From Thecamonas trahens ATCC 50062 (Eukaryota; Apusozoa; Apusomonadida; Apusomonadidae), in assembly GCF_000142905.1 (NCBI RefSeq), contig NW_013657643.1:1-64000 (forward strand): DNA of 64,000 nt, read 5' to 3'. Of this stretch, positions 12,915 to 23,603 are shown piece by piece. Within the stretch, counting starts at the first letter, position 1; each line of letters begins with the position of its first letter. The position numbers and the translations under genes are program-made. The notes beneath the pieces are model-generated. The model saw only the letters and a list, made by a program, of their open reading frames with translations. It did no database searches and was not told the DNA's origin.

Positions 12915-13868
12915 ATGGCCACTCACCTCTCTGGCCGGCGACAGATGGCACGCCCGCGTAAGGATACGATCAACTTGGACAGTCTGATGGACGCGTTTGC
13001 GTGGGATGACGGTGAGATGGCCCGGGCGACGGCGTCGTCCGGAACGACCAACTACGTGTCGGCCGAGCTCTCGGGCCCGTTGCCGGACAAGTCCAAGTCT
13101 GTGACGACCAACGTGGACCTTGGGGGCTTTGACGACGCGCTTAACTCGCTCATGAACGGGCTCTCGGGTCTCGGCGGAGTGGTTGGCGAGGGCCTGTTCA
13201 AGCCGTGCGAGACGTGCGGGCTCAATGTGCCCGAGGTCGACGTCATCGACCTCGCCGGCCGCTTTTACCACCCGCAGTGCGCCCCGGTTTGCCCCAAGTG
13301 CGCCGAGCCTGTCGACCCCAAGCAGCTTGTGGAGAAGAACTCGGACGCAATCGCCGAGATCAACGCCAAGATCACAAAGGAGAACAAGGCACTCAACGGC
13401 ATGAAGGCCATGAAGGGCCTCTACCCGGACGGCTCGCGCGAGGCCAAAGACGTCGAGCGCCAGATCCACGAGGCCGAAGGCAACGTGCGCCGCTTTGAGA
13501 AGCGGCTGGCCAAGCTCAATGATGTCGGGACCGGCTTTGTCTTTGTTCGCCAGCAGTTCTACCACCCGCAGTGCTTCCAGTGCGCCGTCCCCAATTGTAC
13601 CTACGAGATGGTCTCGGACGAGTTCCTCGACCCCAATACTGGCAAACCCATCTGCCGCTACCACTTTTTCGACATGCAGGGCCTCATCTGCTCCGTCTGC
13701 GACGAGCCCATCGACGTGCTGCTTAACCAGCAGTCTGTGGCCGTCGGCGACGCCCGCTTCCACTCGGCCTGCTTCAAGTGCACCCGCTGCCGCAAGCCCA
13801 TCAAGCAGTTCCGCAAGGGCCCGGACACCAAGATCTACTGCAAGGAGTGCCACACCATGGTCTTTTAG
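12915..13868 (+). CDS. LIM-domain protein with a charged insertion inside the zinc-finger array
   Basis: A 317-residue protein, probably a cytoskeletal or scaffolding adaptor. Residues 1-90 are polar and unstructured. The zinc-finger part starts with CETC, HPQC and CPKC, then has about 75 charged, probably helical residues (about 137-210). The second half of a LIM module follows (FYHPQCFQCAVPNC ... ICRYHF), then one complete C-terminal LIM (CSVC ... HSACFKCTRC ... CKEC). The interruption between CPKC and HPQCFQC is unusual for LIM arrays. The start is the first ATG after the gap; a second ATG at 12945 is possible, and the gap may hide an upstream exon. Confidence 0.85.
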   Translation: MATHLSGRRQMARPRKDTINLDSLMDAFAWDDGEMARATASSGTTNYVSAELSGPLPDKSKSVTTNVDLGGFDDALNSLMNGLSGLGGVVGEGLFKPCETCGLNVPEVDVIDLAGRFYHPQCAPVCPKCAEPVDPKQLVEKNSDAIAEINAKITKENKALNGMKAMKGLYPDGSREAKDVERQIHEAEGNVRRFEKRLAKLNDVGTGFVFVRQQFYHPQCFQCAVPNCTYEMVSDEFLDPNTGKPICRYHFFDMQGLICSVCDEPIDVLLNQQSVAVGDARFHSACFKCTRCRKPIKQFRKGPDTKIYCKECHTMVF

Positions 13869-14181
13869 CCAGCCTTGTTGTACCTCTCCTCGCTCCGCCC
13901 CTTGCTCGCCGGCTCGACCCCCCCCCTCCCCCCCTATCCCCCAACTCGCCTGCCTCCCCTCTCCCCGGCCTGCCTGTACATCTCTGCACGCCCCGTCTCA
14001 CCCGTCAAAGGTACACCCGCAAAGATCACAACCTTCCCGCAGCCCCCCAGCCCCCCAGCCCCAGCCCCAGCCCCAGCCCACAAGCCCGCGTGCAGCACCC
14101 CCACGCTCACCCCCACCCCCACACCACCTCACCTCACCCCACACCACCTCACCCCCCACCCCCCACCCCACCCTCTCACCC
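13869..14181. other. C-rich intergenic stretch
   Basis: About 310 bases of C-rich, CT/CA simple sequence (CCCAGCC and CACCTCACC repeats near 14040-14170) between the LIM gene and the next signal-peptide exon. No gene seen. Confidence 0.6.
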
Positions 14182-15605
14182 ATGCCACCTTCCACCACCC
14201 TCTCCCTCGTCCTCATCTCCCTCGTCCTCTCCCTCTCCCTCTCCACTACCACTGCCTCGTCGCCTTGCACAGGCACAGTTCTCTGGTACGCTCCTCCTCC
14301 TCCTCCTCCTCGACTTCTCCCAAACGAGCAAACGAGTCCTCCCCTCCTCCTCTCCTCGGAACGAACGAACGAACGAGTAACTCACAACTCCCGTCGGATC
14401 GCTATTCTTGCCGTCTGCCACCATCTCACTCACGGTGTGGCTCTTGCTGCCGACGCTGCAGTCGGACTGAGCCCACCGGAGATGCACCCGCGGGAACTCT
14501 AGTCCTTGCGGGGCACCCGGCCAACCCGGGGCAGAGGGACACTGAGTCCCTCGCCCTTGGCCCGGGTGTGCCCCTATGGGGCGTGTTATGTTTGGTACGT
14601 CCTCCCTTCTCCTTGGTTCCCCCCCTCCTCCCCTCCTCCCGGATGGCGCGTATTTTCCACCATCCACCACCACCCCCCCCTCCCTCCAGCCACCCCATGG
14701 CTACCCAAGCAGACACATGATGAAAGAATACATACAACATACATCTTAGGACACTTATGAGCCCAAAGGGCTGAGATCAGAATTGTTTTCCAACCTGATG
14801 TCTTGCTATCTCGCCTTGTCCACACGGCCCCCCCTCCCCCCCTTTGGCTGCCCGCCGAGGATTCTGGGGATGGCGGTCGGTGGTTACGGTGAAACTTTTT
14901 TTTCTCCCTTCTGCTTCCTCCTCCTCCTCCTCCATGTAGACTCACAGCAACGACCGACGACAACAGTGTAATGCCTCCAAAGCTCTCGACACCCGACTTC
15001 ACGTGGTGATGTGCAGGACGATGCAGTGTGCTGGGTCTGCAGAACTGATCTGTAGATCCATCGCTCCGCGCGTGTGGGCGCTACCGCGCTCCGCCGCAGA
15101 CAGCCACCTGCTGCCGCCGCACGCACCGCTGTCGACGCCCAAGCACGCTGCCGCTAACCGCGGCGCGGCTTCGTCGACGCGCTCTCAGCCGCAGACGACG
15201 CTGATGTCGTCTCCGCCGCCGCCGCCGCCACCCCAGTCCCGGCCTCCGCCCCCGGTCTTCTCCGGACAGGGCAAGGTTGTGATCATTGTGGTCGGCGCGG
15301 TTGTCGGGCTTGCGCTCGTGGTCATGGCCGTCGGCTTGGTCCTGTGTCTGCGCGTCCGCTCCGGACGCCGCGGCTACGACGAGCTGGCCGGCCGCATCGA
15401 CGAGGCTTCGCGGGAGGCGCCGACTCGGCACAACCCGCTCGATTGGCCCCCGTCCACAACGCCGTACACCAAGTTTGACGCCGACTTTCGGCCGCTGCCC
15501 AAGTTCTGGCGCATGGGAACCGATCCCGCCAGCGGCAAGCCGTTCTACTTTCAGCGTCAGACCCGTGTTCGCTCCAAGCGCAGGCCCAAGAGCGTGTACA
15601 AGTAG
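14182..15605 (+). CDS. Probable single-pass membrane protein, several exons (structure partly unresolved)
   Basis: I do not recognise the family. Exon 1 (14182-14285) encodes a signal peptide (PSTTLSLVLISLVLSLSLS). A GTACG donor joins in phase to an exon at about 14462-14594, which ends at another GTACG donor. The last exon runs to 15605 and encodes a Pro-rich stretch, a transmembrane helix (VVIIVVGAVVGLALVVMAVG) and an about 90-residue basic tail ending KRRPKSVYK. One or more exons between about 14740 and 15080 are uncertain. The combination suggests a type I membrane protein with a short ectodomain. Its function is unknown, and the two ends could conceivably belong to different genes. Confidence 0.45.
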
Positions 15606-15748
15606 CGGTCCCATCGAGAGCGTGTATTCCACGCGAGGACCCGCTTTGTATGTATTAATGAACAAGCATCAACACCAATCAATCTGCTGGGTGTGTGCCA
15701 CCGTGCCGGCTGCGCCTCGGTGCCGACTGCGCCCTCCGTGCCTGATGC

Positions 15749-16453
15749 CTACGCCTCACTTCCCACGTCTACGTACGCCAGCTCGGTGAGCGTGGCGACG
15801 TTGACAGGGTCGATCCACGCCGGCGAGTTGGACTCGGCCCATGCGTCCACCACAGCAGAGGCACTCTCCGGCTCGACGTCCGCGTCCTCGCCATACAGCG
15901 CGACAACGAGCTCGTCGTCGAGCAGCGTCCGCTTCCGCGCCCGCGACCGCGTGTACTGCATGACCATCGCGTCGACGGCGTCCATTGTCTCGAGCATCCG
16001 TGCCTCGAGCGCCTCGTTCACGCCTTCCACCCCCAGCACGGTCTCAATCGCGGCCACAGCCGCCCGCCCGGCCTTCTCCATCGCCTCCAACACGGCATCG
16101 AGCGGCTCGGCCGCCTTGCGGGTCCGACTCACAAGCAACTCCATCCTCTGGCGAATCCGCGCACGCACCCGCACTCGCCCGCCGGAATGCCGATCTAGCA
16201 GCGTCGAGCCATCCATCGCCGTCAGTGACTCTGCACTCTCCGAGCCGACCACTCCCCCAGCCTCCATAAACGCTGCCGCCGTCGTCACCGACCGCCTCGC
16301 CGGCCCGCTACTACTCAGCGCCGCCAGCGATGCCCGCCGCTCCGCCAACGTCGCCACACCCTGCAGACTCTTGTACACCGCCAGGTGGTGGTAGTCCCAT
16401 CCTGCCACCGCCTCGGCGAGCGCAGACAACGCCGTCTGAATGGCCTCACTCAT
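15749..16453 (-). CDS. Unknown alpha-helical protein (234 aa)
   Basis: Not recognised. Starts at 16453 (MSEAIQTALSALAEAV), the first ATG after C-rich non-coding sequence. The frame stays open upstream only through low-complexity Gly/Arg codons. The protein is rich in Ala, Glu and Leu, with amphipathic helices around residues 130-190, and has no signal peptide or membrane segment. It is divergent from the JmjC gene, with about 110 bases between the two starts including a poly-C tract, so they probably share a promoter region. Confidence 0.6.
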   Translation of the reverse strand: MSEAIQTALSALAEAVAGWDYHHLAVYKSLQGVATLAERRASLAALSSSGPARRSVTTAAAFMEAGGVVGSESAESLTAMDGSTLLDRHSGGRVRVRARIRQRMELLVSRTRKAAEPLDAVLEAMEKAGRAAVAAIETVLGVEGVNEALEARMLETMDAVDAMVMQYTRSRARKRTLLDDELVVALYGEDADVEPESASAVVDAWAESNSPAWIDPVNVATLTELAYVDVGSEA

Positions 16454-16565
16454 ATGCCCTCGCGCCAAGTCGAGTCTGCCGTCTGCTGCCTCCCCCCTCC
16501 CCCCCCCCCCCCCCCCCCTCCCCCGGCCACACACACAGGCGTCATTGACCGACACCTCTCCGCCC

Positions 16566-18004
16566 ATGCCGCCCTGCCCACCCAGACTCATCACCCTCAC
16601 CCTCACCCTCGTCCTCGTCCTTGCCATCTCCTCTGCTACCGCACACATCCCCGTCGTGCACTATCATGGCGTAGAGACGTTCACAGAGCTGGCCGCCGCC
16701 GGACTGCCTGTCGTCGTCCGCGGCTCGCCGATGGCCGCGTGGGTCGCTGCTGGAGACTGGACACCTGAGGCCGTCATGGCTCGCGCCGGCAGGGCTACCA
16801 AGGTACTGGCCAAGATTGGCGAGTCACAGAGCCCGTGGTTCTACAAAGGATGCTGCCCGGCGAGCCAGATTGCTCTGGCCGATGTCCTCATCCCGCCCAT
16901 CTCGGCACTCGACGTGGCCGACGACGACAGCCCCGGCTCGGAGATCTACTACTACGCCTCGTATCTGCGCGGACCGCTCTTGCCTCTTGCTGCTGTGCTG
17001 GACGATGCAGATGCTGCTGGTGTCTATGTTCGCGGCTCGCATCCAGACTCGCGCGGACACCAGTTCTGGACTGGCTCGCCGTCCGCCACCACCCTGCTGC
17101 ACTACGATCCGGTCCACAATGTGTATGCACAGCTACACGGGCGGAAGCGGTTTGCGCTTGCGCCGTCACAAGCCTGGCCCCATCTTGGCGTCTTTCCCCG
17201 CCACCACATGCAGCACCGCGATGCCCGCTTTGCCCGCTCGCACAAGCTTGAGCTCGAGATCGTCGATCTTGTCGCTGGCGACGTCCTCTACCTCCCGCCA
17301 GGCACCTTTCACCAGGTCTCGGCCCTCGCTGACTCGGACGGCCCCTCGATCTCGGTCAACTTTTGGTCGGGCGTGGCGCTTGTTGAGGACCTGGATGCGC
17401 TGTGGGAGCTTCCGCTTGCTTTGCGCCGCCCCAGATCCCGCTCTCGCCCCGGATCCCATGCTCGGCGGTGGCGTCGCTGCTTGACGCCCTCGCCGCCGCT
17501 GCCTCGCCGCACCTTGCCTTTGCCCCGTACTCCTCCCTCCGCGCTGCTCTCCGCACCATGTATCCGCCCGAGGGCGTCATCGAGACCCCGACGACCTCGC
17601 CATTTCGTCCGGTCTACGGCTCCGAGGCCAGCAATCCCGACCTCAAGCACCACGCCGGGCTCATCCGCCAGCACGCCCGCGCTACGGCCGCAGGGCTGGC
17701 TCGCCCGCTCCACCGCCCAGCTCACCAGTGTCGGCTTGATCTCGACTTGGTCACCGCTTTTCCGGCTCGGGCTGCCGATGCCCTCGACGTCGCTGCCACT
17801 TCCGCCCTCGCTGACGCCTTTGCCCGTCTCGCCGCTCGCGATGATGCCCAGCGCGCACCAGGCCTCGTCGCCATGTACATCGGCCACTACCTCGACGACA
17901 TGCTCTCTCTCCTCTACGGCATGGACGCCGCCTCCTCCATCGCCCACATCATCCTCTCCGCCCCTCCACCCGCATCACCACCTACACCCCAACCCACCCC
18001 ATAG
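16566..18004 (+). CDS. JmjC-domain (cupin) oxygenase with signal peptide (one frame break)
   Basis: Fe(II)/2-oxoglutarate-dependent hydroxylase-type protein. It begins with a hydrophobic signal sequence (LITLTLTLVLVLAISSATA), so it probably acts in the secretory pathway, unlike nuclear JmjC demethylases. The metal site is visible: LLHYDPVHN near residue 178 (His and Asp) and GDVLYLPPGTFHQV near 248 (second His). After the cupin the frame is lost at 17429-17432 (CCCC); one extra C continues the reading frame into an about 190-residue helical C-terminus ending at 18004. About 479 residues in all. The substrate is unknown; JMJD8-like or FIH-like proteins are the nearest concepts, by fold and location only. 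Confidence 0.75.
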
Positions 18005-18130
18005 CACTCCAACGAGTAAACGCTCATGCCAATCCGATCGCCTTCCTCGCCGCCCGCCGCCCTCGCCGCCCGCCGCCTCCCCGCCCGCCACTTCGCGCCC
18101 ACTGGCACCACCCCCACCTGACTGCGCGCC

Positions 18131-20094
18131 ATGTCCTCCCGCCACGGCCACGCCCGCCAGGCCCTCTCCCGCACAGCCATGGTACGACCACCCCACCCCA
18201 CCCCATCCCTCCACCCCCTACCCACCCCCCTCACCACCTCCACTCACTGCCTACCCAGTCCGTGATGGGCTACTCGGCGAGGTATGCCTCCGGCTCCGAG
18301 TCCGCCTCGTCAGCCTCGTCCGACGACTACTATCACCCTGCTCCCGCTCCTGCCACGTCTCGCCGATCGTCCCGAATGTCTCGCCCGCGCACCCGCTACG
18401 ACAGCGACGACGATGATGGGGACTACTACGATGTGCTGGCGGCGTCAGAGCGGGTGTCGAGCGGAAAGACCCGCGTTGAGTTGCGCCTCGACCCTCCGCC
18501 GCCTCGCTCCCGCCGCCCGCCGCCCACACGCTCCTCCCCGCCCACACGCTCCTCGCCCCTTACTGATGAGTACAGTGACTCCAATGAGCAGGACGAGTCA
18601 GCTCGCTTCCGAGCCACTCCCCGCGCTGCCCGCTCCTCGCTGGATGAGGTATATGCTCGTTACGGGAGCCATCGCCAGTTGGCGAGCCCGCCGCGTCAAC
18701 GGGCTGTCGTCGCGCCACTGGCCGAGCCAGCCCCACATGCGCTCGAGGCGGCGCGGATCGAGCTGGCGACGCTCTCGTCGGCGCTGCAGAACAAGTCGGA
18801 AGTTATTGCAGCCCGCGAGGCTCAGCTTGAGACGCGCGAGGCCGATGTATCTCGCCGCGAGGCTGACCTCCACCAACGGATCCTTGATCTGCGCCAGGGC
18901 GAGGACGAGGTCCTCCGCGGCGCGCGCATGGTCGCCAACGCGCAAGCTGAGGCCGATGCCCAGGTGGTCGAGGTTGAGGCTGAGTTTAAGATGGTGCTGG
19001 GTAGGACCCGCGCCCGTCTCGCGAGTGTGGAGGAGGAGTTGGTCCGGGTTCGGGCGCTGGCCAGCAAGCTGAAACGGGCCAAGGCCGAGGCCGAGGAAAA
19101 GGCCGCCAAGCAGCTGGCCGCCACCTCAGAGTCGGAGGCCAAGCTCTCAGCCGCTCGCAAGCGTATCGCCAAGCTTGAGCACAAGCTGATGCTGACCAAG
19201 ACCTCTCCATCGGTGCACTCGCCGCCGTCGGCGTCTCCTGGCCCGACGCCTCCGTCGCCGACACCCGCTTCGCCGTCCAAGCCATCAAGCGCTACAAAGG
19301 CGGCAAGGGCGGCGTACGCGCTGTCGGCGGCGCTGATGACTGTGGCCACGGCGGCACTGGCCGGCGAGCGTGTTCCGCGCGCCCAGCTGGTCGGCTTGGC
19401 TCCACTGCTCGCGCCTGCGGTCCGTCTCACCGCCTCGCGGCCGGCCGACGACCAAGCTGCGCTGCTCCAAATGGTGCTTGCCGTCGAGCGGGCGGCGCTC
19501 TCATCTGATGCCAAGGCGCCGTACTCGGTCCGCAAGCTCGGCGACGACGTCTTTGCCGCGCCGCGCAACAGCTACCTCGCCGCGCTCGAGCCCGAGGTCC
19601 AGGCGCTTGCCGCGCTCGCTGTCATCGGCGCACGCGGCGGCGTCGACAAGGTCTCGGGCGCACTCAACGTCTTGCGCTCGCTTGTCCAGCGCGACTCTGT
19701 CCGTGCGATCCTGCACCAGCACGCTGCGCCGTCGCTGTTCCTCGCCGCGCTGAGCGGCGCAGCGACCGGCCGTGCCGTCTGCCCTCTCTGGTCGCCACTC
19801 GCCGCCGTCCTCCTCTCGCTCGTCTCTGCCGACACCGCCTTTGCCGCCGCCCTCGCCACCCCCGAGTGGATGGACGCTCTCGCGACCGCTGTCCCCGTCA
19901 TCGATCCGCAGGATCTCGACTCGCTCTCGGTCGTCATCCAGAACATCGCTGCCACACCCGCAGGCGCAACCGCCTTTGCCGCCTCCACCCTCAAGCCCGC
20001 CCTCCTCGAACTCCGCCGACACGGCACCCTCTCTGACTTTGCCGGCATGAACATCGACGCCGCTCTTGCTGCATCAACGCCCGCACCCCGCTAA
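18131..20094 (+). CDS. Coiled-coil protein, possibly CCDC138-like
   Basis: Exon 1 (18131-18181) encodes 17 residues (MSSRHGHARQALSRTAM). A 77-base intron with GTACG donor and CCCAG acceptor follows, and exon 2 (18259-20094) continues in phase, giving 628 residues. Residues about 1-150 are disordered, Ser/Asp-rich. Residues about 170-330 are a long heptad-patterned coiled coil (EAQLETREADVSRREADLHQ). A Pro/Ser linker and an Ala/Leu-rich helical repeat-like domain follow. Coiled coil plus C-terminal helical domain resembles CCDC138 or centrosomal proteins, but I cannot confirm the family. No catalytic motif is visible. Confidence 0.65.
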
Positions 20095-20226
20095 ACCCAT
20101 GAACTCCCCGCCCGCCGCCGGCCACCGCCCTCCGCCCGTGACCCGCCGACCAGACTCTGTCGACGTCAGCACACGGCACCCCCTCTCTCCCCCTTTCCAC
20201 TCCCTCCCCCTCCCCCCCTATCCCTT

Positions 20227-22047
20227 ATGACCTCCCCTTCCACCACGATTGATGCCGCCAAGCAGTGGGCGACCTGGTCCCGCGAGGTCGGTGACACTAA
20301 GCGTGCCGACGAGATGGCCGCCCTTGTGGAGGCCGGCGACGAGGAGGCTGTGGCCAGAGCCATGGTCCCGCGCATTGCCTTTGGCACCTCGGGCCTCCGC
20401 GCCAAGATGGCTGCTGGGGCTGCCCATATGAACACTCTGGTTGTCCTCCAGACCACCCAGGGCGTGCTCCGTGTCATGCGCGAGACCGGCGTGCTCGAGG
20501 GCGTGGACAAGCCCGCGGTCTTCATTGCCTACGACGGCCGCCACGAGTCGTATCACTACGCCAAAACGGCGGCCGGCGTCTTCCTCGCCGCCGGCATCTC
20601 GGTCCTCCTCCCGTCAAAGACCATGGCCACGCCGTTTGCCTCGTACTCGATTGCCCATCCGCTCGACTCGGCCCCGGCCCCGCTGGTCGGCATCGTCGTC
20701 ACCGCCTCCCACAACCCGGCCTCGGACAACGGGTACAAAGTGTACTGGGACAACGGCGCCGCCATTCTCCCGCCGCTGGCCACTACCATTTCCGACGCTA
20801 TCACCCGTGATCTTGCTCCCGGCTTTGATCGGGTCCTCCCTGAGGACGTCGTCGCCCACGAGGGCTGCATCGATGTGTACGACGACCTCGTCGCCGCCTA
20901 CATTGCCGCCCTCTCGCACGCGCATCGCATCGACCCGCCGCCGGCTGCGGCCAAGCCCGTCGTCTACACCGCCATGCACGGCGTCGGCACCCCGTTCATT
21001 ACCGCCGCCTTTGCCGCCGTCGGGCAGGAGCCGCCGGTCCTCGTCGCCGAGCAGGCCGAGGCCGACCCGGACTTTTCTACCGTCACCTTCCCCAACCCGG
21101 AGGAGGGTAAGGGTGCGCTGAAGCTGGCCATCGAGACCGCCAACCGCGTCGGTGCCGACCTTGTCCTCGCAAACGACCCTGATGCCGACCGCCTCGCCGT
21201 CGCCGAGCGCGGTGCCGACGGTGAGTTCTACATCTTCAACGGCAACGAGCTCGGCCTGCTGTTTGCGGCTCGGGCGTGGACTCTGCTCCCGGAAGCTGCC
21301 CGCGAGGACCCAAGCTCGCACGTCTTTATCAACACTGTCGTCTCGTCGTCGGCGCTCATGGCGTTTGCCAAGTCGGTCGGAGCCGAGTACGCGAGCACCC
21401 TCACCGGCTTCAAGTACATGGGCAACAAGGCCATCGAGCTGAAGGAGGCCGGTAAGAACGTGGTCTTTACCTACGAGGAGGCCATCGGCTTCCTCCCGGG
21501 CACCATCGTCTTTGACAAGGACGGCATCCAGTCGGCCGTCCTCGCCGCCCAGTACTGGCAGAGCCTCGCCGCCGGCGCCGGCGGCGTCACCACCGGCCTC
21601 TTCCGCACCGAGCTCGACCGCCTCTACGCCACCATTGGCTACTTTTACATCGAGACCCAGTACCACTTTTGCCACGAGCGCAAGACCATCGACGCCATCC
21701 TCGACGCCGTCCGTGACAACGAGGCCTACGCCCGCGATGACTTTGCCGCCGCAGGCTTTGACGTCGTCCGCGTCCGCGACCAGACCACTGGCTTTGACGA
21801 CGGTGAGACCGACGGCAAGACCCGCCTCCCGGTCGGCGACCCCATGATCACCTGGTGGTTCGCCAACGGCGCCGTCGCCACCGTCCGCGCCTCCGGCACC
21901 GAGCCCAAGCTCAAGCGCTACGTCGAGGTCAAGGGCGCGAGCTCCGACAAGGCCGCCGTCGTCGCCGCCCAGAAGAAGCTCGACGACGCCATCGTCTCCA
22001 TCGTCCTCAAGCCCGAGCAGAACGGGCTCATTGCCAAGGGCGAGTAG
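20227..22047 (+). CDS. PGM2: Phosphoglucomutase/phosphopentomutase, PGM2 type
   Basis: Interconverts hexose-1-P and hexose-6-P, or pentose-1-P and pentose-5-P, in the cytosol. The 606-residue length fits the PGM2 branch of the alpha-D-phosphohexomutase family. All four active-site loops are present: TASHNPASDNGYKVYW with the phosphoserine near residue 160, DPDADR metal loop near 317, GFKYMGNKA with EEAIGF as the sugar loop, and RASGTEPK phosphate-binding loop near 555. Single exon; the ATG at 20227 follows a C-rich leader. Its stop lies 15 bases from the stop of the convergent thioesterase gene. It opens a neighbourhood of nucleotide-sugar enzymes. Confidence 0.93.
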   Translation: MTSPSTTIDAAKQWATWSREVGDTKRADEMAALVEAGDEEAVARAMVPRIAFGTSGLRAKMAAGAAHMNTLVVLQTTQGVLRVMRETGVLEGVDKPAVFIAYDGRHESYHYAKTAAGVFLAAGISVLLPSKTMATPFASYSIAHPLDSAPAPLVGIVVTASHNPASDNGYKVYWDNGAAILPPLATTISDAITRDLAPGFDRVLPEDVVAHEGCIDVYDDLVAAYIAALSHAHRIDPPPAAAKPVVYTAMHGVGTPFITAAFAAVGQEPPVLVAEQAEADPDFSTVTFPNPEEGKGALKLAIETANRVGADLVLANDPDADRLAVAERGADGEFYIFNGNELGLLFAARAWTLLPEAAREDPSSHVFINTVVSSSALMAFAKSVGAEYASTLTGFKYMGNKAIELKEAGKNVVFTYEEAIGFLPGTIVFDKDGIQSAVLAAQYWQSLAAGAGGVTTGLFRTELDRLYATIGYFYIETQYHFCHERKTIDAILDAVRDNEAYARDDFAAAGFDVVRVRDQTTGFDDGETDGKTRLPVGDPMITWWFANGAVATVRASGTEPKLKRYVEVKGASSDKAAVVAAQKKLDDAIVSIVLKPEQNGLIAKGE

Positions 22048-22062
22048 TCGCACCGCCCTGCC

Positions 22063-22938
22063 TCACCCGCGCATCGCGTCGCCCACCACGCCCACCAACT
22101 CGGCGAGCACGCCAGCGTCTTGAAAGTAAAAGTGTTCGCCGCGGAAGACGTGGACCGCACAGGGCCCGCGCGCCAGCGCCCGCCACTCGGCCTCCATCTC
22201 GTCGGGCGCGATGCGCGCGTCGTGAGCCCCGGCGCAGATCGCCATCGGCACGTCCACCCCGCGGCTCTCCGCCCGCTCGTTGGAATACTCGAGCATGAGC
22301 CGAAAGTCGGTGCGAAGGACAGGCAGAACGAGCGTCTCCATAAACTCCTTCGACGCCAGGATCTCTGGCGGTGTCCCACCCATCGTCACCAGGTACGAGG
22401 TGAGGCCCTCGTCCGTCAGCTCCGAGGCGAGGAGCGACGAGACCGGAAACGCCGACCGGGCCGAGACAATGAGCGCCTTGGGCATCGGCAGAGCGCACAC
22501 AGTCTCCATCGCCACGCCAGCCGCCGCCGCCGCCTCTTCCACCGCTGCTGCCAGCTCGGCATCGGCCCCACTCGCCTTGCCATCGCCGTTCCCGGCACCG
22601 ACCGCCATCAGCGCCCGCACCACCTCGTACGCCAGCGTGGCGCCCATCGAGTGGCCAAACACCACATACTCGCCACCTGCGCCCATTTCAGAGGCCATCG
22701 CCACCACCGCCTCGCCCACAATGCCCGCCACCGACGAAGGATGAGCCTCGCTCATCCGCACCCCGCGACCCGGCAGCTGCAGCGCCCGCCAACTCAGCCG
22801 AGGCGCCGCCCGAGCAAAGGGCACAAACGAGGTCGCCGAGCCACCAGCATGGTGAAAGGCATACACCACACCATCGGACTCTGTGACCTCTCCTCCAGGC
22901 ACCCGCAGCTGCGTAAAGATCTCCTTTTTCTTCGACAT
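22063..22938 (-). CDS. Type II (RedF/GrsT-like) alpha/beta-hydrolase thioesterase
   Basis: Hydrolyses acyl groups from carrier-protein or CoA thioesters. A 291-residue protein starting at 22938 (MSKKKEIFTQLRVPGG). It shows the stand-alone thioesterase features: FHHAGGSATSF oxyanion region, LPGRGVR, nucleophile elbow VFGHSMGATLAYE, late Asp in GAHDARI and His in GEHFYF. An about 35-residue Ala-rich insertion sits after the nucleophile. No signal peptide. Such enzymes usually edit polyketide, nonribosomal peptide or fatty-acid synthases, but none lies in this window, so the partner is unknown. Convergent with PGM2. Confidence 0.85.
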   Translation of the reverse strand: MSKKKEIFTQLRVPGGEVTESDGVVYAFHHAGGSATSFVPFARAAPRLSWRALQLPGRGVRMSEAHPSSVAGIVGEAVVAMASEMGAGGEYVVFGHSMGATLAYEVVRALMAVGAGNGDGKASGADAELAAAVEEAAAAAGVAMETVCALPMPKALIVSARSAFPVSSLLASELTDEGLTSYLVTMGGTPPEILASKEFMETLVLPVLRTDFRLMLEYSNERAESRGVDVPMAICAGAHDARIAPDEMEAEWRALARGPCAVHVFRGEHFYFQDAGVLAELVGVVGDAMRG

Positions 22939-23150
22939 GACCACACCCAGCGCCCAGTTAGAGGAGTGCCAGTCGGTACCGTGGTGGTGGTAGTGGTGGT
23001 GGTGGTGGTGGCCGTGGTGGCCGTGGTCGTCGTGGTTGAGCCCCCTGCCATCGCCACCGCCACCACCACCCGATCCCCTTTCCTGACCAACCTCTCCCTC
23101 CAGCTCTCCCTGTCTGACACCCCCCCTCTCACGCCCCCCCCCCCCCAACC

Positions 23151-23587
23151 NNNNNNNNNNNNNNNNNNNNNNNNNNNNNNNNNNNNNNNNNNNNNNNNNN
23201 NNNNNNNNNNNNNNNNNNNNNNNNNNNNNNNNNNNNNNNNNNNNNNNNNNNNNNNNNNNNNNNNNNNNNNNNNNNNNNNNNNNNNNNNNNNNNNNNNNNN
23301 NNNNNNNNNNNNNNNNNNNNNNNNNNNNNNNNNNNNNNNNNNNNNNNNNNNNNNNNNNNNNNNNNNNNNNNNNNNNNNNNNNNNNNNNNNNNNNNNNNNN
23401 NNNNNNNNNNNNNNNNNNNNNNNNNNNNNNNNNNNNNNNNNNNNNNNNNNNNNNNNNNNNNNNNNNNNNNNNNNNNNNNNNNNNNNNNNNNNNNNNNNNN
23501 NNNNNNNNNNNNNNNNNNNNNNNNNNNNNNNNNNNNNNNNNNNNNNNNNNNNNNNNNNNNNNNNNNNNNNNNNNNNNNNNNNNNNNN
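23151..23587. other. Assembly gap (437 N)
   Basis: A run of N abutting a poly-C tract on its left. It lies between the divergent starts of the thioesterase and the GalU-kinase gene and so removes their shared upstream region. Confidence 1.
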
Positions 23588-23603
23588 CCTCTACCTCCTC
23601 GCC

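Noticed and set aside
6584-17432. Programmed ribosomal frameshifting as the cause of the frame breaks
   Set aside because: No consistent slippery heptamer or downstream structure; all sites are simply short by one base at or beside a homopolymer, in unrelated genes.
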